64,000 nucleotides of DNA, from positions 1,621,001-1,685,000 of the forward strand of contig LSRY02000010.1 in NCBI GenBank assembly GCA_001643675.2, read 5' to 3'. Positions 31,325 through 42,600 of the stretch are shown one piece after another. The stretch is from Monocercomonoides exilis. Lineage: Eukaryota > Preaxostyla > Oxymonadida > Polymastigidae. The notes below the pieces were generated by a model. The model was not told the DNA's origin. It searched no databases and saw only the letters and a program-made list of their open reading frames with translations. A program made the translations under genes and the position numbers. Each line of letters begins with the position of its first letter. The stretch's first letter is position 1.

Positions 31325-31766
31325 TATAACAATATATTGAAAGCAAAAAAACAAACTGGTGTTTTAGCTTCTGTTATCATATTTCCGCGTTTTTGAACAG
31401 CTAATCTTGTATCTTTTGAGTGCTTTGGTCTGTAGCTATATTTATTTAAATGTTTGAAATGCAATTATTTGAAAATATACGTATAAAATGTTCAGAAAAA
31501 CATGTAAAATGCAACATTGAAAAAACGCCTTTGGAAATATATTTAAACCTTTCTCTTGACTGTATTATTTCACCGTCTCCAGAAAACATAAAAAAATAAT
31601 TGCACAGTTTTGGGTTTGATCAAAATAGTTCAAAGAAAAAACAACAGTTTTATTGAAAAAACGTCATAAAATATTATTGTGCGCTTTAAATAAAAAAGAA
31701 TAATCAAAATGTGAATGAAGATAGAAATAAAATATGTTTATGAGTAATATTTGTGAAATGATTGAA
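31325..31766. other. spacer, SUN gene promoter and MYCBP 3' end
   Basis: AT-rich 442 bp between two tandem minus-strand genes. No feature is seen beyond UTR and promoter content. Confidence 0.55.
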
Positions 31767-32368
31767 CTATCCGTCAAGTTCCTCTTGAGCTTGTTGCATT
31801 TGCTGAAGACGATCAATTTCCATTGAAAGTTCTTCGACACGTTTTTTCAACTCTTCATTTTCTGCAACAAGAGCATCCACATCAATTCCACTTGGTGTTG
31901 TGAGAAATCGTCGAATAAATCTTTTTTGAGAAAAAAAGAGTGCATAAAAATAAATATATTTAAAACAGCAAGCATAATCAATTGTCAAAAAATGAAAATT
32001 TTAATGTATGAAATCATACTCAATTGCATTTGCAGGTTTTTCTGGCTCTTCATACAACGCAATTAAAACTAGCAATCATAATGAAAAATGAATAAATCAA
32101 AACGAACGCATTTGCATCCGATAATATTGATAAAAATAGAAGTCGTACATCAATTTACAAAAATCTTTATGAGCAAACCTTTCGTTAGATTATCAATTAC
32201 CCCAGATCGTTCAAGATACTTTCTAAACTCTTCCTTTTTGCTTTAAAAGTTAAATTTCACATATAATAGATTTTTAATTAGCAAAATAATAAATATTTTA
32301 TTGCATTGACTTACCTGTCGGATGATGACATCAATATTTGATATTTTGACTTCGACAAATGGGTTCAT
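31767..32368 (-). CDS. MYCBP: MYCBP/AMY-1 homologue
   Basis: Four exons: 32368-32315, 32233-32179, 32068-32020, 31920-31767; 104 codons including TAG, i.e. 103 residues, the length of the animal protein. The family is a small helical coiled-coil adaptor known as a MYC- and AKAP-associated protein, widely kept in ciliated organisms. Blocks: EEFRKYLERSGVIDNLTKV (cf. EQFRRYLEKSGVLDTLTKV), LIALYEEPEKPANAIEFI, and a C-terminal coiled coil with LVAENEELKKRVEELSMEI. Exon joins are all exact; donors are GTAAGT, GTTTGC and GTATGA. None of the exons except the last would be found as an isolated frame. It is divergent from the small gene at 32496. Confidence 0.95.
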
Positions 32369-32495
32369 TGATCAAAAATACTTTGAAAATGTGATCAATT
32401 CATTTTTATTTAAAAATATCAACTAAAATGAACTAACAATAAAAGAAATAAGTAAATTATTTTAACATTTATATTTCAATTTTAATTTTCCAACA
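32369..32495. promoter_or_regulatory. divergent promoter region, MYCBP / small gene
   Basis: 127 bp of very AT-rich DNA between two divergent ATGs. No motif can be named. Confidence 0.45.
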
Positions 32496-32746
32496 ATGAA
32501 TGAAAATTTTAATTATTTTGTTAAGAAAAAGTTATTTTTCTTTCATTTGTTTCCAATACTGATGAAGTTGCTGTATGTTTTGAGCTGTCCTCACAAGCTG
32601 CTGCAACATATGGTACACCGTTGGAAGGAAGCATTCCAACCATTCTCAAGAAAATCCTTTACCACAACTTCAACGACGAGAAGGCTGCACTCGAAATCTT
32701 CCGTTGCCTCCGCAAGCTGATGCCCTTCAAGCGCGCCCGCATCTAA
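32496..32746 (+). CDS. small unrecognised two-exon protein
   Basis: The coding-like frame at about 32545-32746 ends YHNFNDEKAALEIFRCLRKL, then MPFKRARI and TAA. Its base composition is clearly coding, unlike the flanks. A model with exon 1 at 32496-32519 (eight residues), donor GTTAAG and acceptor before 32585 gives a 61-residue protein in frame. The reading stays open upstream to about 32524, so a different first exon is possible. The end vaguely resembles the helical domain that closes with ERAxM in SBDS-family proteins, but I would not name it. It could also be a gene fragment, because a GA microsatellite follows 30 bp later. Confidence 0.5.
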
Positions 32747-32778
32747 GCCGAGCAGCAGAAGCTGGCAGCGTATTTGAG

Positions 32779-32779
32779 T

Positions 32780-32846
<67 letters not shown>

Positions 32847-32870
32847 GAGAGAAAGAGAGAAAGAGAGGAA
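32779..32870. repeat. (GA)n/(GAAA)n microsatellite
   Basis: About 90 bp of GA and GAAA units just 3' of the small gene. Confidence 0.9.
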
Positions 32871-33337
32871 AATTCAAAGCACACGGAAGGAAACCTGGCA
32901 ATTGTGGAGTTGGTGTTTGTGGTGCGGGAAGGGATGTTGAGATGAGCGGAGTGGAGATGGTGGCGAAATATTGTCGCTCTTTCATATATATTTTTATTTA
33001 AATTGTGAATATTCTTTCAGAACAGATGTTTTCATTGGACAAATTATGCACAATTAACATGCTTGTTGGTGATTGAATGAATTCGACTGACTCGAGTCCG
33101 TATTTTGAAGCACTGGCATCGCCTTCATAGAAGTCTGTTGATGAATTTCAAGAAGCTCATATAACCATAGAAACATCATAATGATTAATGGTTCCATTAA
33201 TTGATGTTAGGATTCGTAATAATATCGGTTATCCAACAATTACGTTTGGATCTCATTTTCTATGCATATTTTATTTCCTGTTGTAAAAAATAAACTTCCT
33301 CTTCCTGTCTCAATTATCTTAATTTTCACATTTTTCC
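32871..33337. other. intergenic, no gene seen
   Basis: Convergent spacer between the small gene and the 918-aa gene. No convincing coding frame or structured element is visible. Confidence 0.5.
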
Positions 33338-36094
33338 TCAAACAAACATTGGAGCATCCACCTTTGCAATCCTTCTTGCCTCTCCTAATCGAATAGTGTT
33401 TTTGTGCTTGGGCCATTTTGGATGCAGAAGAAGACGAACCATGTTGATTATTCCTTTCTTTGCTCTTTTCTGCCTGTGAACTCGATATTTGCTTGTTTTA
33501 TCAGACAACAGAGGAGGAAGATGACAGGAAGCATCATAACACAATGGCAATAGCATATCGCAAATCGGAGTAATACGCGAATGTACACAATGAAACTGCT
33601 CATTATCATTGAAGCCATCACAACACTCTGAAATTTCCTTCCATTGCTTTGAGAATGCTTTCGCTTTGCAGCTTTTCAAACTCTTTCTTATTGTCATTTC
33701 TTCTGTGTCAGCTACAATTGTTCTTTCGAATTTTGAATATGGCTCATTTAATTGTGCTTGCTGTAATACAAAGTTTGGTGTTGCATCAAAATTCTCTGTG
33801 TTTATAGGCCGGCTATTTGAAATAAAAGAATTTGAAGAAATTGCAAAGGAAGACGTGGTGGAATGAGCTAATAAAGCGTCATTTTTGAATGAAAATGGCT
33901 TTTCTTCAGCTTTTGCAGTAAATGACTTATTTAATGAATGCATTTGAGGATAATTATTGTCTTTCTGCATTGTTAAAGAATAAACGAATTTTCCCTCTAA
34001 TTGACTAGACTTCTGTGAATTCTCTCTTTCTAACGGATAAAACCAAGATGTCATTTTGTTTCTGTCAGAAAATGAAGATGAAGATTGAATCATCCAATTT
34101 TCTGGTACTTCTGTAGGAGGATGTTTGTTTAATAATTGTGAGACACTTTCAGAATTTGTGTGAAGATGCGAAGGTGTGTCAAAAAATGAAGAGTCAGACG
34201 AAGAAAAATTACAAGCAAAATTCTTTTGCTGATCTGAAGAAGTTTGCAAACAAGGCTCAAACAAGGGAGGAGGTGTCAATGATAGTATTGAAGTTAATGA
34301 AGGACAGAATTCATTTTTATTGTCAATAGTCGATAGCTCAGCTTGCTCCAAACAAAAATCATTCTTTCTTTCTTCTTCTTCTTCATTTAATTCAAGCTTC
34401 GCTTCATTTATTTGCTTCTCACTGATCCATTTTTTCCTTTGCGCCTGTTTTTCTGTGCCAACTTGTATCAAAAACCGATCAAGTTCTGATATTTTTGTGA
34501 GTCTTTGGCGTTTTTCTTCTTTTTGCTCCCGTTTCTGAATCAGCTTTTTGATAGCCATTCGCTCTTTCTCTTTTGCTTCCCTTGCTTTCTTTCGTTCTTC
34601 TTTCTCCTTTGAATCCATTTCCTCTTCCAAATTCAATGCTTTCTTCTGATCCATCAGCTCTTCTACCATTTCTTCTGCTCCTTTTTCTGCTTCTTCTTCT
34701 GCTCCTGCTTCTGCTTCCTCTTCCATTTCTGACTTCCCTTCCATTTCAAGTTCCTTCAATCTGGTTTTCAGCTCCTCCAAAGTCATCAGACAAGTGGCAT
34801 CGCCGTCGTAACGCAAACACTCTTCATCGTTTTCATTCGTTTGAGCAAGCTTCCTCTCTGCTTCTTCCCACATTTCTCTCTCTTCCTCATCAACCACCCA
34901 ATCCTTAGCAACCCATTCGCCGAACAGTCTTTTGTGCTCTTTTGCTTCTCTAATTTGCCGGCGAACAACTTCTTTGCGATCTAATTCCTCTGCCCTTTTG
35001 AATTTGAAACCCCCAAAACTTCTAATTTTATTTGTAATCATACAATTTTCTTCTGTGTCTTCTTCAATGCATTCTTTTTTCTGTCCATGCAACTGATCAA
35101 AATTACCCTCAAGCCCTGTAAACTGGCCGCTTCTGCCCGCACTCGCTTTTCCGTAGTTTTCTGTCATTTTCAGCTGCCCTTGCACACTTTGCACATATTC
35201 CGTGTCTTCGCTCCTCCAACGCTCGAGAATTTCGTCTCTTCGAAAGGCCGCCACATTCGATTGCTTCGTTCCTTCCACTTCGTATTCCTGGTCGTGGCAA
35301 AACTGCTCTCTTTTAGTGGGATCCGGCTTCCATTTGAGGATGTTCTCTTCAAAGCAGTCTTCGCAGAAAGAAGAAGATAAAATATTGTCTGTGCTTTCGA
35401 ATGCAGATCGTTGGGATGATGGCGATTTTACTGAAAGAGTACGTGATTGATGCACTTGCGTATAATCATCGTTCACTGCTAAATTCACAACACTCTGCGA
35501 ATACAGCAAAGGGTCTGATGTCCTCAATTCCATATGAGCATCTTTGCTTTCTTTGGGGTGGTTATTCTTTAATTCTTCGAATGAAGCTCTTTCCATTTCT
35601 TTTATTTCTCTTAACTTCTTTCCCAAATCACTGATGAACTCATATTTTGTATAAAGGATCGTCTTTTCCTTCAACAATTGCTCGCTTTTATATGGAAGAT
35701 CATCGTCTTTTTGCAAATTGTCTCCTTTTGTTTGATCGCATGAAAGACTCGCTTTTTCGAAATTTTCTTTATTATTTTCAAATAAAAGCAATTTTAATTC
35801 TTTTGCATCAAAAAAAGTGCAGATTTTCGATTCATTATTTTCGACTTTATTCAAAGATAAATCGGACATAGTTTTATTTTGGTCATCATAAGTGTTCGTT
35901 GAAAAAGATGATTGCTGAAATAATAAATTTGATTGTGCTCCTGCTGCTCGATACGGAACGTAAATAGAAAATGGTCTATCTCCGGATATGGAACAGATTT
36001 TGAATGGAACAGAAGATGAAAAAGATGGAATGGAAGAAGATACAAAATGTTGAGAGTCAAATGAAATGTCATGGCTCACAATTAATGATGCCAT
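33338..36094 (-). CDS. 918-aa coiled-coil protein, unrecognised
   Basis: A single uninterrupted frame from ATG 36094 to TGA. Residues 1-60 are hydrophobic/Ser-rich with normal complexity (PFSIYVPYRAAGAQSNLL). Residues 130-580 are charged and helical: stretches such as KKLREIKEMERASFEELK and GRKEEEE-like runs, a Trp-containing segment around KRLFGEWVAKDWVVDEEERE, then Glu/Ala-rich and Lys/Glu-rich coiled coil to about residue 590. The rest is polar. The C-terminal 60 residues are basic (KYRVHRQKRAKKGIINMV). No known family is recognised. The long coiled coil with a basic end would suit a cytoskeletal or basal-body protein, which is only an inference. It is divergent from cornichon across 435 bp. 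Confidence 0.75.
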   Translation of the reverse strand: MASLIVSHDISFDSQHFVSSSIPSFSSSVPFKICSISGDRPFSIYVPYRAAGAQSNLLFQQSSFSTNTYDDQNKTMSDLSLNKVENNESKICTFFDAKELKLLLFENNKENFEKASLSCDQTKGDNLQKDDDLPYKSEQLLKEKTILYTKYEFISDLGKKLREIKEMERASFEELKNNHPKESKDAHMELRTSDPLLYSQSVVNLAVNDDYTQVHQSRTLSVKSPSSQRSAFESTDNILSSSFCEDCFEENILKWKPDPTKREQFCHDQEYEVEGTKQSNVAAFRRDEILERWRSEDTEYVQSVQGQLKMTENYGKASAGRSGQFTGLEGNFDQLHGQKKECIEEDTEENCMITNKIRSFGGFKFKRAEELDRKEVVRRQIREAKEHKRLFGEWVAKDWVVDEEEREMWEEAERKLAQTNENDEECLRYDGDATCLMTLEELKTRLKELEMEGKSEMEEEAEAGAEEEAEKGAEEMVEELMDQKKALNLEEEMDSKEKEERKKAREAKEKERMAIKKLIQKREQKEEKRQRLTKISELDRFLIQVGTEKQAQRKKWISEKQINEAKLELNEEEEERKNDFCLEQAELSTIDNKNEFCPSLTSILSLTPPPLFEPCLQTSSDQQKNFACNFSSSDSSFFDTPSHLHTNSESVSQLLNKHPPTEVPENWMIQSSSSFSDRNKMTSWFYPLERENSQKSSQLEGKFVYSLTMQKDNNYPQMHSLNKSFTAKAEEKPFSFKNDALLAHSTTSSFAISSNSFISNSRPINTENFDATPNFVLQQAQLNEPYSKFERTIVADTEEMTIRKSLKSCKAKAFSKQWKEISECCDGFNDNEQFHCVHSRITPICDMLLPLCYDASCHLPPLLSDKTSKYRVHRQKRAKKGIINMVRLLLHPKWPKHKNTIRLGEARRIAKVDAPMFV

Positions 36095-36529
36095 TCAACA
36101 ATAAATTTCTTTATAATTATGCAATCTCAAATCTTTAAATATAATTAGATTATTTCGAAACAAAAATGAATAAGAATGTAATCAACAAAAACAGTTATTG
36201 TTATGGTTATATAGTTTGATTTTTAGTGATAGAAAGTGTTAATAATAGATTGTTTTTTTCATAACTTATAATAACACTGAGTTTTGGAATAGTTGTAACC
36301 ATAATTGAATTAATAGTATGAAGAAATGATTAACTTGTTATGATTTTCAATTTTTAATTTTAAATAAATGTTTATTAATATTGAATTATTGTTTTGTTTA
36401 TAAAATGTCCATCGTTTATGGTTTTATATCAATTTCTTAACAAAAAATGTTCGTTAAAATTTTTAGTTACGTGATTAAGATACTACAGGATATTTTTCAT
36501 TTGCGCAAAACGAGCTTGTAGAAAATAAT
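36095..36529. promoter_or_regulatory. divergent promoter region, coiled-coil gene / cornichon
   Basis: 435 bp, strongly AT-rich, between divergent starts. No motif is assigned. Confidence 0.4.
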
Positions 36530-36946
36530 ATGTATTTATCTATGGGCCCTGTTGAACTTGTATTTTCAGTTGCATTTACGAGCGTTCTTTACATGATTCT
36601 TTGCTTTCTTCAGCTATATATTTGGAGTTCATTGAATGATCTCGAGGGAGATATTGTTGTTCCTTCGGATGTTTGTCGCCAATTAAATCCGGCTTATATT
36701 ACAACCTTGATTTTGCATTTGCTGGCAATGGTTGTGTCAATTGTTAGTAAGCGCTGGCTTTCATTAGTTATTTCGCTTCCTGTAGCAGCACTTAATGTTT
36801 ATAAATTGTGGAAAAAATCCTTTTTCTTGAATGAAGAAACTGTTAGAAGAACGGCAACTTTACATGAACATACTGTTTACTGTGGGAAGAGATTGAAATA
36901 TTATATAATCCTTTTTGCTTTGTCAGCGAGCACGTTTGATTTGTAA
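36530..36946 (+). CDS. CNIH: cornichon-family ER cargo receptor (Erv14/CNIH)
   Basis: 138 residues in one exon, the usual length of the family, ending TAA. Cornichon proteins sit in the ER membrane and load transmembrane cargo into COPII vesicles. Three hydrophobic segments are visible at about residues 8-32, 55-88 and 122-138. The conserved signature follows the first: LYIWSSLNDLEGDIVVPSDV (family I...L..D..NP-type acidic loop), then CRQLNPAYITTLILH, matching the CxxLNP block, and SLVISLPVAALNVYKLW, matching LxLNxPLxxYHxxR. The ER-exit region is divergent. The start at ATG 36530 (or ATG 36542) gives the normal N-terminus. Confidence 0.88.
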   Translation: MYLSMGPVELVFSVAFTSVLYMILCFLQLYIWSSLNDLEGDIVVPSDVCRQLNPAYITTLILHLLAMVVSIVSKRWLSLVISLPVAALNVYKLWKKSFFLNEETVRRTATLHEHTVYCGKRLKYYIILFALSASTFDL

Positions 36947-37352
36947 CTTTCTGAATTATTGTGACAAATATTAATTGTTTGAAATTTTAGATTTGTTTTT
37001 GATCTTGTTCGTCATTTTACAACGAAAACATCTTGAAAGAATTACACTGAAATAGCTCATTTCGTAATAGTATGCTCTTGTTTGAATTAAATTGTTTTTA
37101 CATTTATCTATATTTTTTTTTTCTTTTTTTTCATTAGAAGGAACGGATAAATGATACCTTTTCGAGACAGAAAAAATAAAAGATGATAAATCTTTCTGAG
37201 TTTCTTTTTTGAAAAATTTTTATGTTTAGTTTTATGTTTTAACGAAGCAAAATTTCTGATGATTGCATATTATCTTTTTACGATATTTTTTAAAAAAAAA
37301 AAAGATTGCAAAAAAATAAAAAGTCTTCATGATAAATGTATATTTTGGCAAT

Positions 37353-37734
37353 ATTTAAGAAAGGTGGGCAAAATTGATCTGACCCAGTATAATTATATTT
37401 TTAGGGTTAAAATTCAAAAATAATCTCAGTATTAATTGCTTGGTTTAGGTTGTAGGGTTAGCGTAACAGTTCTTGGGCTTAGGGTTTTGTTCCCGCTCTT
37501 CTTTTTAGGGTTTGCGCTCGAAAAAAGTGGTTTATTTTGTGATCAAATTTTAGGGTTAGGGTTTTATTATAAATATTTGTTTAAGAAAAGTATAGAAAAA
37601 TAGAGCACTCTAGCCGATCGGCACCAGCGACTTGCTAACAAACTTGCAAGTTGGTGAGTCGAAGGTTCGAACCCGGAGGGGTGCTCTTTTTTGCCATTTT
37701 TTAAATAAAAATTTTTTGCCCACCTTTCTTAAAT
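37353..37734. repeat. 382-bp inverted-repeat element (MITE-like)
   Basis: Perfect 21-bp inverted repeats, beginning ATTTAAGAAAGGTGGGC, lie at 37353-37373 and 37714-37734. The core TTAA inside each end could be a target duplication or part of the repeat. Inside are at least five TTAGGG/TTTAGGG-like motifs (37400-37565) and a tRNA-like Pol III unit (37603-37686). There is no coding capacity. It looks like a short non-autonomous element. Confidence 0.7.
37603..37686 (+). ncRNA. tRNA-like RNA polymerase III unit
   Basis: 84 nt with an 8-bp terminal stem (GAGCACTC against GGGTGCTC, one G-T wobble), a box A-like TAGCCGATCGG at 37611-37621, a perfect box B GGTTCGAACCC at 37664-37674, and a T6 terminator at 37687-37692. 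The middle folds as CACCA/TGGTG plus ACTTGC/GCAAGT around a 10-nt loop instead of a normal D arm and anticodon arm. The 84-nt length resembles a class II (Ser/Leu) tRNA, but I could not form a proper T stem or anticodon arm. It is best read as a tRNA-derived unit (SINE-like head or decayed tRNA-Ser). Confidence 0.55.
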
Positions 37735-38156
37735 CATGCCTATATTTTTTGTAATTTTTCATTTTCGGTCAAAACAAACGGTTATAGAATGATAATTCTA
37801 ATTTGTTAGAATTTAAGGACTTTCAATTTTCATTGGATGATGTTGTTTTTTCAGATATTTTCATCCATTGATTGAACGATTGTTCAGCTATCTGATTTGA
37901 TTTATAAGATGAATTGCACAATTTTTGTGTTATTTTGAAATTTTTGTAAAATTTTGAAATTAGTATATGTTATTTTGAAATAACCCAATAATTTTGAAAT
38001 TTTTTTTTATTTCACAATTCATCTATTAATATTCTTATATTACCTAAAATGAATGAAGTTTTTAAAATTTTTGCTCTTCAGTCAATCTTGATTATCGAAA
38101 GAAAATTGTAAAGAATATGTGTTAAACTGAAATATGAACTTTTTTTAATTTTTTTA

Positions 38157-38193
<37 letters not shown>

Positions 38194-38774
38194 AAAGCAT
38201 TTTATCTTTTCGGAAAATGTATTTTAAATAGTGACCAATAATGAATTGCATTTTTTGCTAGAAAAATTTTTAAAATTTTGAAGAAATTGAGTATTTATCT
38301 GTCTGACATAATTTATTTGTTGTCCAAAACCACATTTAGTTGAGCACTTCATCAGCTTTCATATTTTTTGGTTATCAACGTTATTATTTAAAAATTTTTT
38401 TTGATTGCATTCCATTATAATTACACATAGGGCGAAATTTTTACATTTATGAAAAAAGACTCAAATTTGTTTCAATTTTTTTCTCCATCGAATCATAAAA
38501 AGTTCTACACTCCCACGCATTATAATTATGAAAATAATAAAAAATTGAGAAAAATGAAAGAAATCATTGAGTGGAACAAGATTCATAAAGCAAAAAATTT
38601 CTTCCCACATTTTCAGTTTTGAAAACAAACTCAGATTTGTGGAAATTACAGGTTAACACATGAAAAAGGTTTGACAAAAACCATTGTTTTTATTATTAAA
38701 TTCCACAATTAATGATAGAAGTTTGACAGAATTGTAATATCCACTGATGAAGATATTTCATTATTCGTAATGAT
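37735..38774. other. AT-rich spacer with a long T run
   Basis: No gene is seen. 38161-38192 is a T32 run. The sequence is uniformly AT-rich up to the DIRS element. Confidence 0.6.
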
Positions 38775-38840
38775 TTGATAGAAACGCAGTGAGACAGGTT
38801 TGCTCCGAGATAATGAGTATTTATAAATAATGGGTGGTTT
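38775..38840. repeat. DIRS terminal inverted repeat, 3' end of element
   Basis: Begins TTGATAGAAACGC and ends in AATGGGTGGTTT. 38809-38840 is the inverse of 45188-45219. Confidence 0.9.
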
Positions 38841-39432
38841 GAGTGAAAAACTTCGCCCTATCCCAAATGACGTGGAAAAAAGGGCGAGATAAAAATTCGA
38901 AACAATAACATTAAAAATTAACAATAATAGAATAATGCATTGTCCGCTTCACTTCACCACCCACTTCGCCTTTTCGCCTTGGTCACGAAGGCCAGATGGC
39001 AGGGGGTATACCCCTCGGAGCTCTCTCCTGCAGGTCGTGCACGGGTCCGGTGAGGCGAAAGCTCGACTGGAGCAGAAAGAAAAACCACTCTCGCTTTCGC
39101 GAGGCGTGGAAAAGAAAACTGCGTGTACTTTGCTCTGCCTCCCGCTCTTCTGTAGCATCAGCAGAGCAATCCTAATCATCACACGTTGCAGATTAAAGGT
39201 TCAATTCTTCTCTGTCAGAACACTGGTAATATTGGAAAGAGCAGGATTATTCTTGAAGTTATTGGTTCATTTACATGTTTCTTTGAACAGGTTCTTGGTG
39301 CACATTGATATGTTCGGCGGTTGTTCTTTCGGTCTCTGCTTCACTGTCTCGCCCTTTTTTCACGTCTTCTCTCCGCAAATTTCAGGTTCCCTTTCGCACC
39401 ACTCCACATATTGTCTCTCCATCCGCGTCCCT

Positions 39433-39530
39433 ATTATCTCGGAGCAAACCTGTCTCACTGCGTTTCTATCAATTCGCAATGGAGCGAATCTGCAAACGCA
39501 AGGAGCAGGTTTGCTCCTTCGATAATGAGT
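39433..39530. repeat. DIRS internal complementary region
   Basis: 98 bp: the first 40 bp are complementary to the left end and the last 61 bp to the right end, overlapping at the TTG/CAA junction. It serves as the splint in the accepted DIRS replication model. Confidence 0.9.
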
Positions 39531-39640
39531 CTCGAAATCCCTTCTTCTCTATGAATGTGTGATCTAAAACCCCTCTCCTAGCACTCACGAGTGCGGCGGA
39601 TGAGTTGAGAGCATGCGTGGATTGGTGCGGACCTCCTGCT

Positions 39641-42600
39641 CTATGCCCGCTCCTTCTTGGGATATCTCTGAGGGGACATTGGCCCGGTCGTTACCCCCTC
39701 AGTGTTATCCCCTATCTGTGCTATACTTCTTCCACTGTGCTTCCTCCGGTCTTTCCCTCTCTTCTTCAGCGGCGTTGGATCCTTCTCTCCTGTCAGCTCA
39801 CAAATATTACTGGGGATAATGGAGGGTGTCTTCTGAGGACTCGGTTGTCGAGGTGTTGAGCTTCGTGAATGAGTTGTTTCACTTCTCCTTTCTTCTCCAC
39901 TCTGCAGATTCATTCTTCCCCTTGATCGCTTTCTCGTGAGTTTCTTTCTGATTCCGAATCCCGCTTTGGGTAATTCATTAGCTCGATCTTTCATCTCCGT
40001 TTCTGATATCTCTAGCGTCCCTTCCTTCATATCTCCCATCTTATCTATCTTATAATCTTCTCCCCTCTGGGATACTGATCCACCGATCGTCTCCAGAATC
40101 CAATTTGTGTCTTGTACCGGTAACACGGTATAATATTCCTGGCCCACTCTCGAACCCGGAGCCCATCTCGCGTAAGCATTGATCGCCTTCCAGTCTGCTC
40201 CCTCTTGTCTTGCTAAGTGTGTGATCACTGCGTGTCTTATGGAGTATGCGGTGAAAGATTCGGGAATTTCGTTCTCTCTCAGAATAGCTGTTAGTTCTTC
40301 TTTAATCTTCTGCAAGCTTGCAGGTTGCATTTCCTTGATATCGAACCACACATGTTCGCTCTTAAAGGTCGTCTTCGTATAGTCCATCCAGTGTTGGAGA
40401 GCCTCAACTGCATCGATACGTGGGTTGGGGTGTTTCCGTATTATAACTTTGATAATCTCACCTCCCGACGTCTTGGTTCGTACCTGTGTTTGGATAGAGT
40501 TATCTTTAAATGTTGTTGTCTCTCTTCTCATTCTTTCCAGCTCTGCTGGCCTTAGGGCACCAAAGATCATAGTGAGAATGAGGGCTCTCCTCTGGAGAGT
40601 CCGAATATCTTTAGAGTCGTAGGTGCTCTCAGCCCATCTTGTGATAATTGTCAAGTCCCACATTGATTTGTATCGTTTTCCCCTTCTTGGCTTATCCCCC
40701 ACATAAGTCTTTAGAAATATTTCTATGTCCTTTCGATCGATCTTGGTCTCTCTAAAAAGATTGATGGACTCCAGTACTTTAAGGACTGTCTGATAAATCA
40801 CTCCACTTGAGAGGTTTGTATTCGAGAGTGTTTCGATGAACTCTGCCATAATCCACTTCGCATCTTTTGTTGTGAGGGGGTCAGTGTCGTCCATGCTCTC
40901 TCTATCAAGGAATTGTTTAAATCTTCGCAGCGCTCTCCACGTATCTCTTTCGCTCTTTTGACTTCTAAGTATTGCTGCTGCTATCTCCCTTGCTCCAACG
41001 TATTCTCCCCATGTTAAGAAGAGGTCTCTTCCTTGTATATTCTCTTGCCCAGTGTGACGGCTATCACCTCTCCTGGGGGTAGTTTCCAGCCTTCCCTTCT
41101 CATCTTCGCTCCCGGTATCATGCACTCCTGAAAGGTCCCCAGTGTCTCTATCGAATGCCCAGGCTGCAGTAACGGGGTCCAGGTCTGCCCCCGCCAGGCT
41201 GGCAGAATCAGAATCGTTAGTTCCCTCTGGGCTTCCTTCATCTTCTCTTTCAAGGTTCGTCCAATGTTTCTCAGGAACGGGTGGACTAGCACTATGTCGT
41301 CTTCTGGTGTTCCTCTCTCTCTCTTCCTTCTCCCGGAGGATAGTCTCCAAGTACTCCCGCAGGGCACCGGCGCAATCTGATCTAAAGTTGTATCTAGTAT
41401 TCTCGGTACGATTGTTTGTAATATCTCTGCGACTTTCTCCCCCCTCAGTGCATAGTCCGGCTTTCTCGCCATCCGGCTGAGTGCATCCGCTTCCGTGTTC
41501 TGTTCTCCCGGGAGGTGTTCCGTTTGAATTGTGATGTCCAGGCTGTTCAGTTTCTTCTCCAATGCTCTCAGTGTTGGAATGAGCGATGGCGCTCCTCTCT
41601 TCTTCTGGATTGTCCATCTCGCGGACATGTTGTCTGTCTTCAGACGAATATGGTCTATTTTCTGTTCTTTCAGCCATGCTCCTTTCCTTTCCAAAGTCCT
41701 CAACACTGCTCTGGACTCCTTCTCGTTTATCGCTAACGCGCTCTCCTGGAGGGTCCAACTCCCGTGAACATATATCTTCTCCTCTTTGTTCTCTGTTGAT
41801 ATTGTTAATACTGCACCCCATCCCAGCTCTGATGCGTCCGTTGTAAGTTCTGCTGGTCTGTTCCTTCTCCTCAGACTCCTTGGCCTGTTCTCTAGCAGGG
41901 TTTTTCTCCAATGTGTTAATTCTCCCAACATCATTGAGTTGACTATCACCGTTCCATTCCAGCCAACCACGGGCTATCTCCTGCCTCAGCATGTATTGCA
42001 TTCGCCTCATCTGCAAGCTTGCTGGTGGGTGTTGCAGTCTCACAAAATTCAGCCTCCCGAGGAGTGCTGCTAAGTCTCTTGTTCTGTGATTCCTCCCTTT
42101 CTTTGCATGTGCTATCCATTTTCGCACATCCTCCAGGAGCAGCACTCTCTTCCTTTCTTGGAGTGTCACTTCCATCTTCTCTGAGTTCCACAGCCATCCC
42201 AAAAACTCTACGCTCCTTGCGGGTTCTAGCTTCAGCTTCTCCTCCGACAGTATCCAGCCCAGATTTCTCAGGAACTGGGCTATCTCCTGTGAGATCGATC
42301 TCAAGGCATCCCTGTCTGGATGCATAAGGAGAATATCGTCCAGATATATCACCAGCTTTCCCTTCCACTGTTCTCTGATATGTGACGCTGCCCGTCTCAT
42401 TATCTTCGTGAATACTCTGGGCGCGTCCTTTGCTCCAAATGGCATCCCCACGTACGCGTAGCAGTGATCTTGAAAGCTGAAGCACAGATAGGGACTGAAT
42501 TGCTCGTCCACTTTGACATGTTGATAAGCACTCGATATGTCGAGGGTGGTCATCCAATCGTTCTCCTCCAGGAGTTCCACAACTGTCTCCTGGGAGTCCA

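Noticed and set aside
32545-32746. SBDS-family assignment for the small gene
   Set aside because: Only a loose resemblance over about 35 residues at the end of a helical segment; the rest of SBDS is absent.
38935-39525. 196-codon plus-strand frame inside the DIRS element
   Set aside because: It runs antisense to the element, includes the internal complementary region and has no recognisable domain. It is best explained as the GC-rich 3' non-coding part of DIRS.
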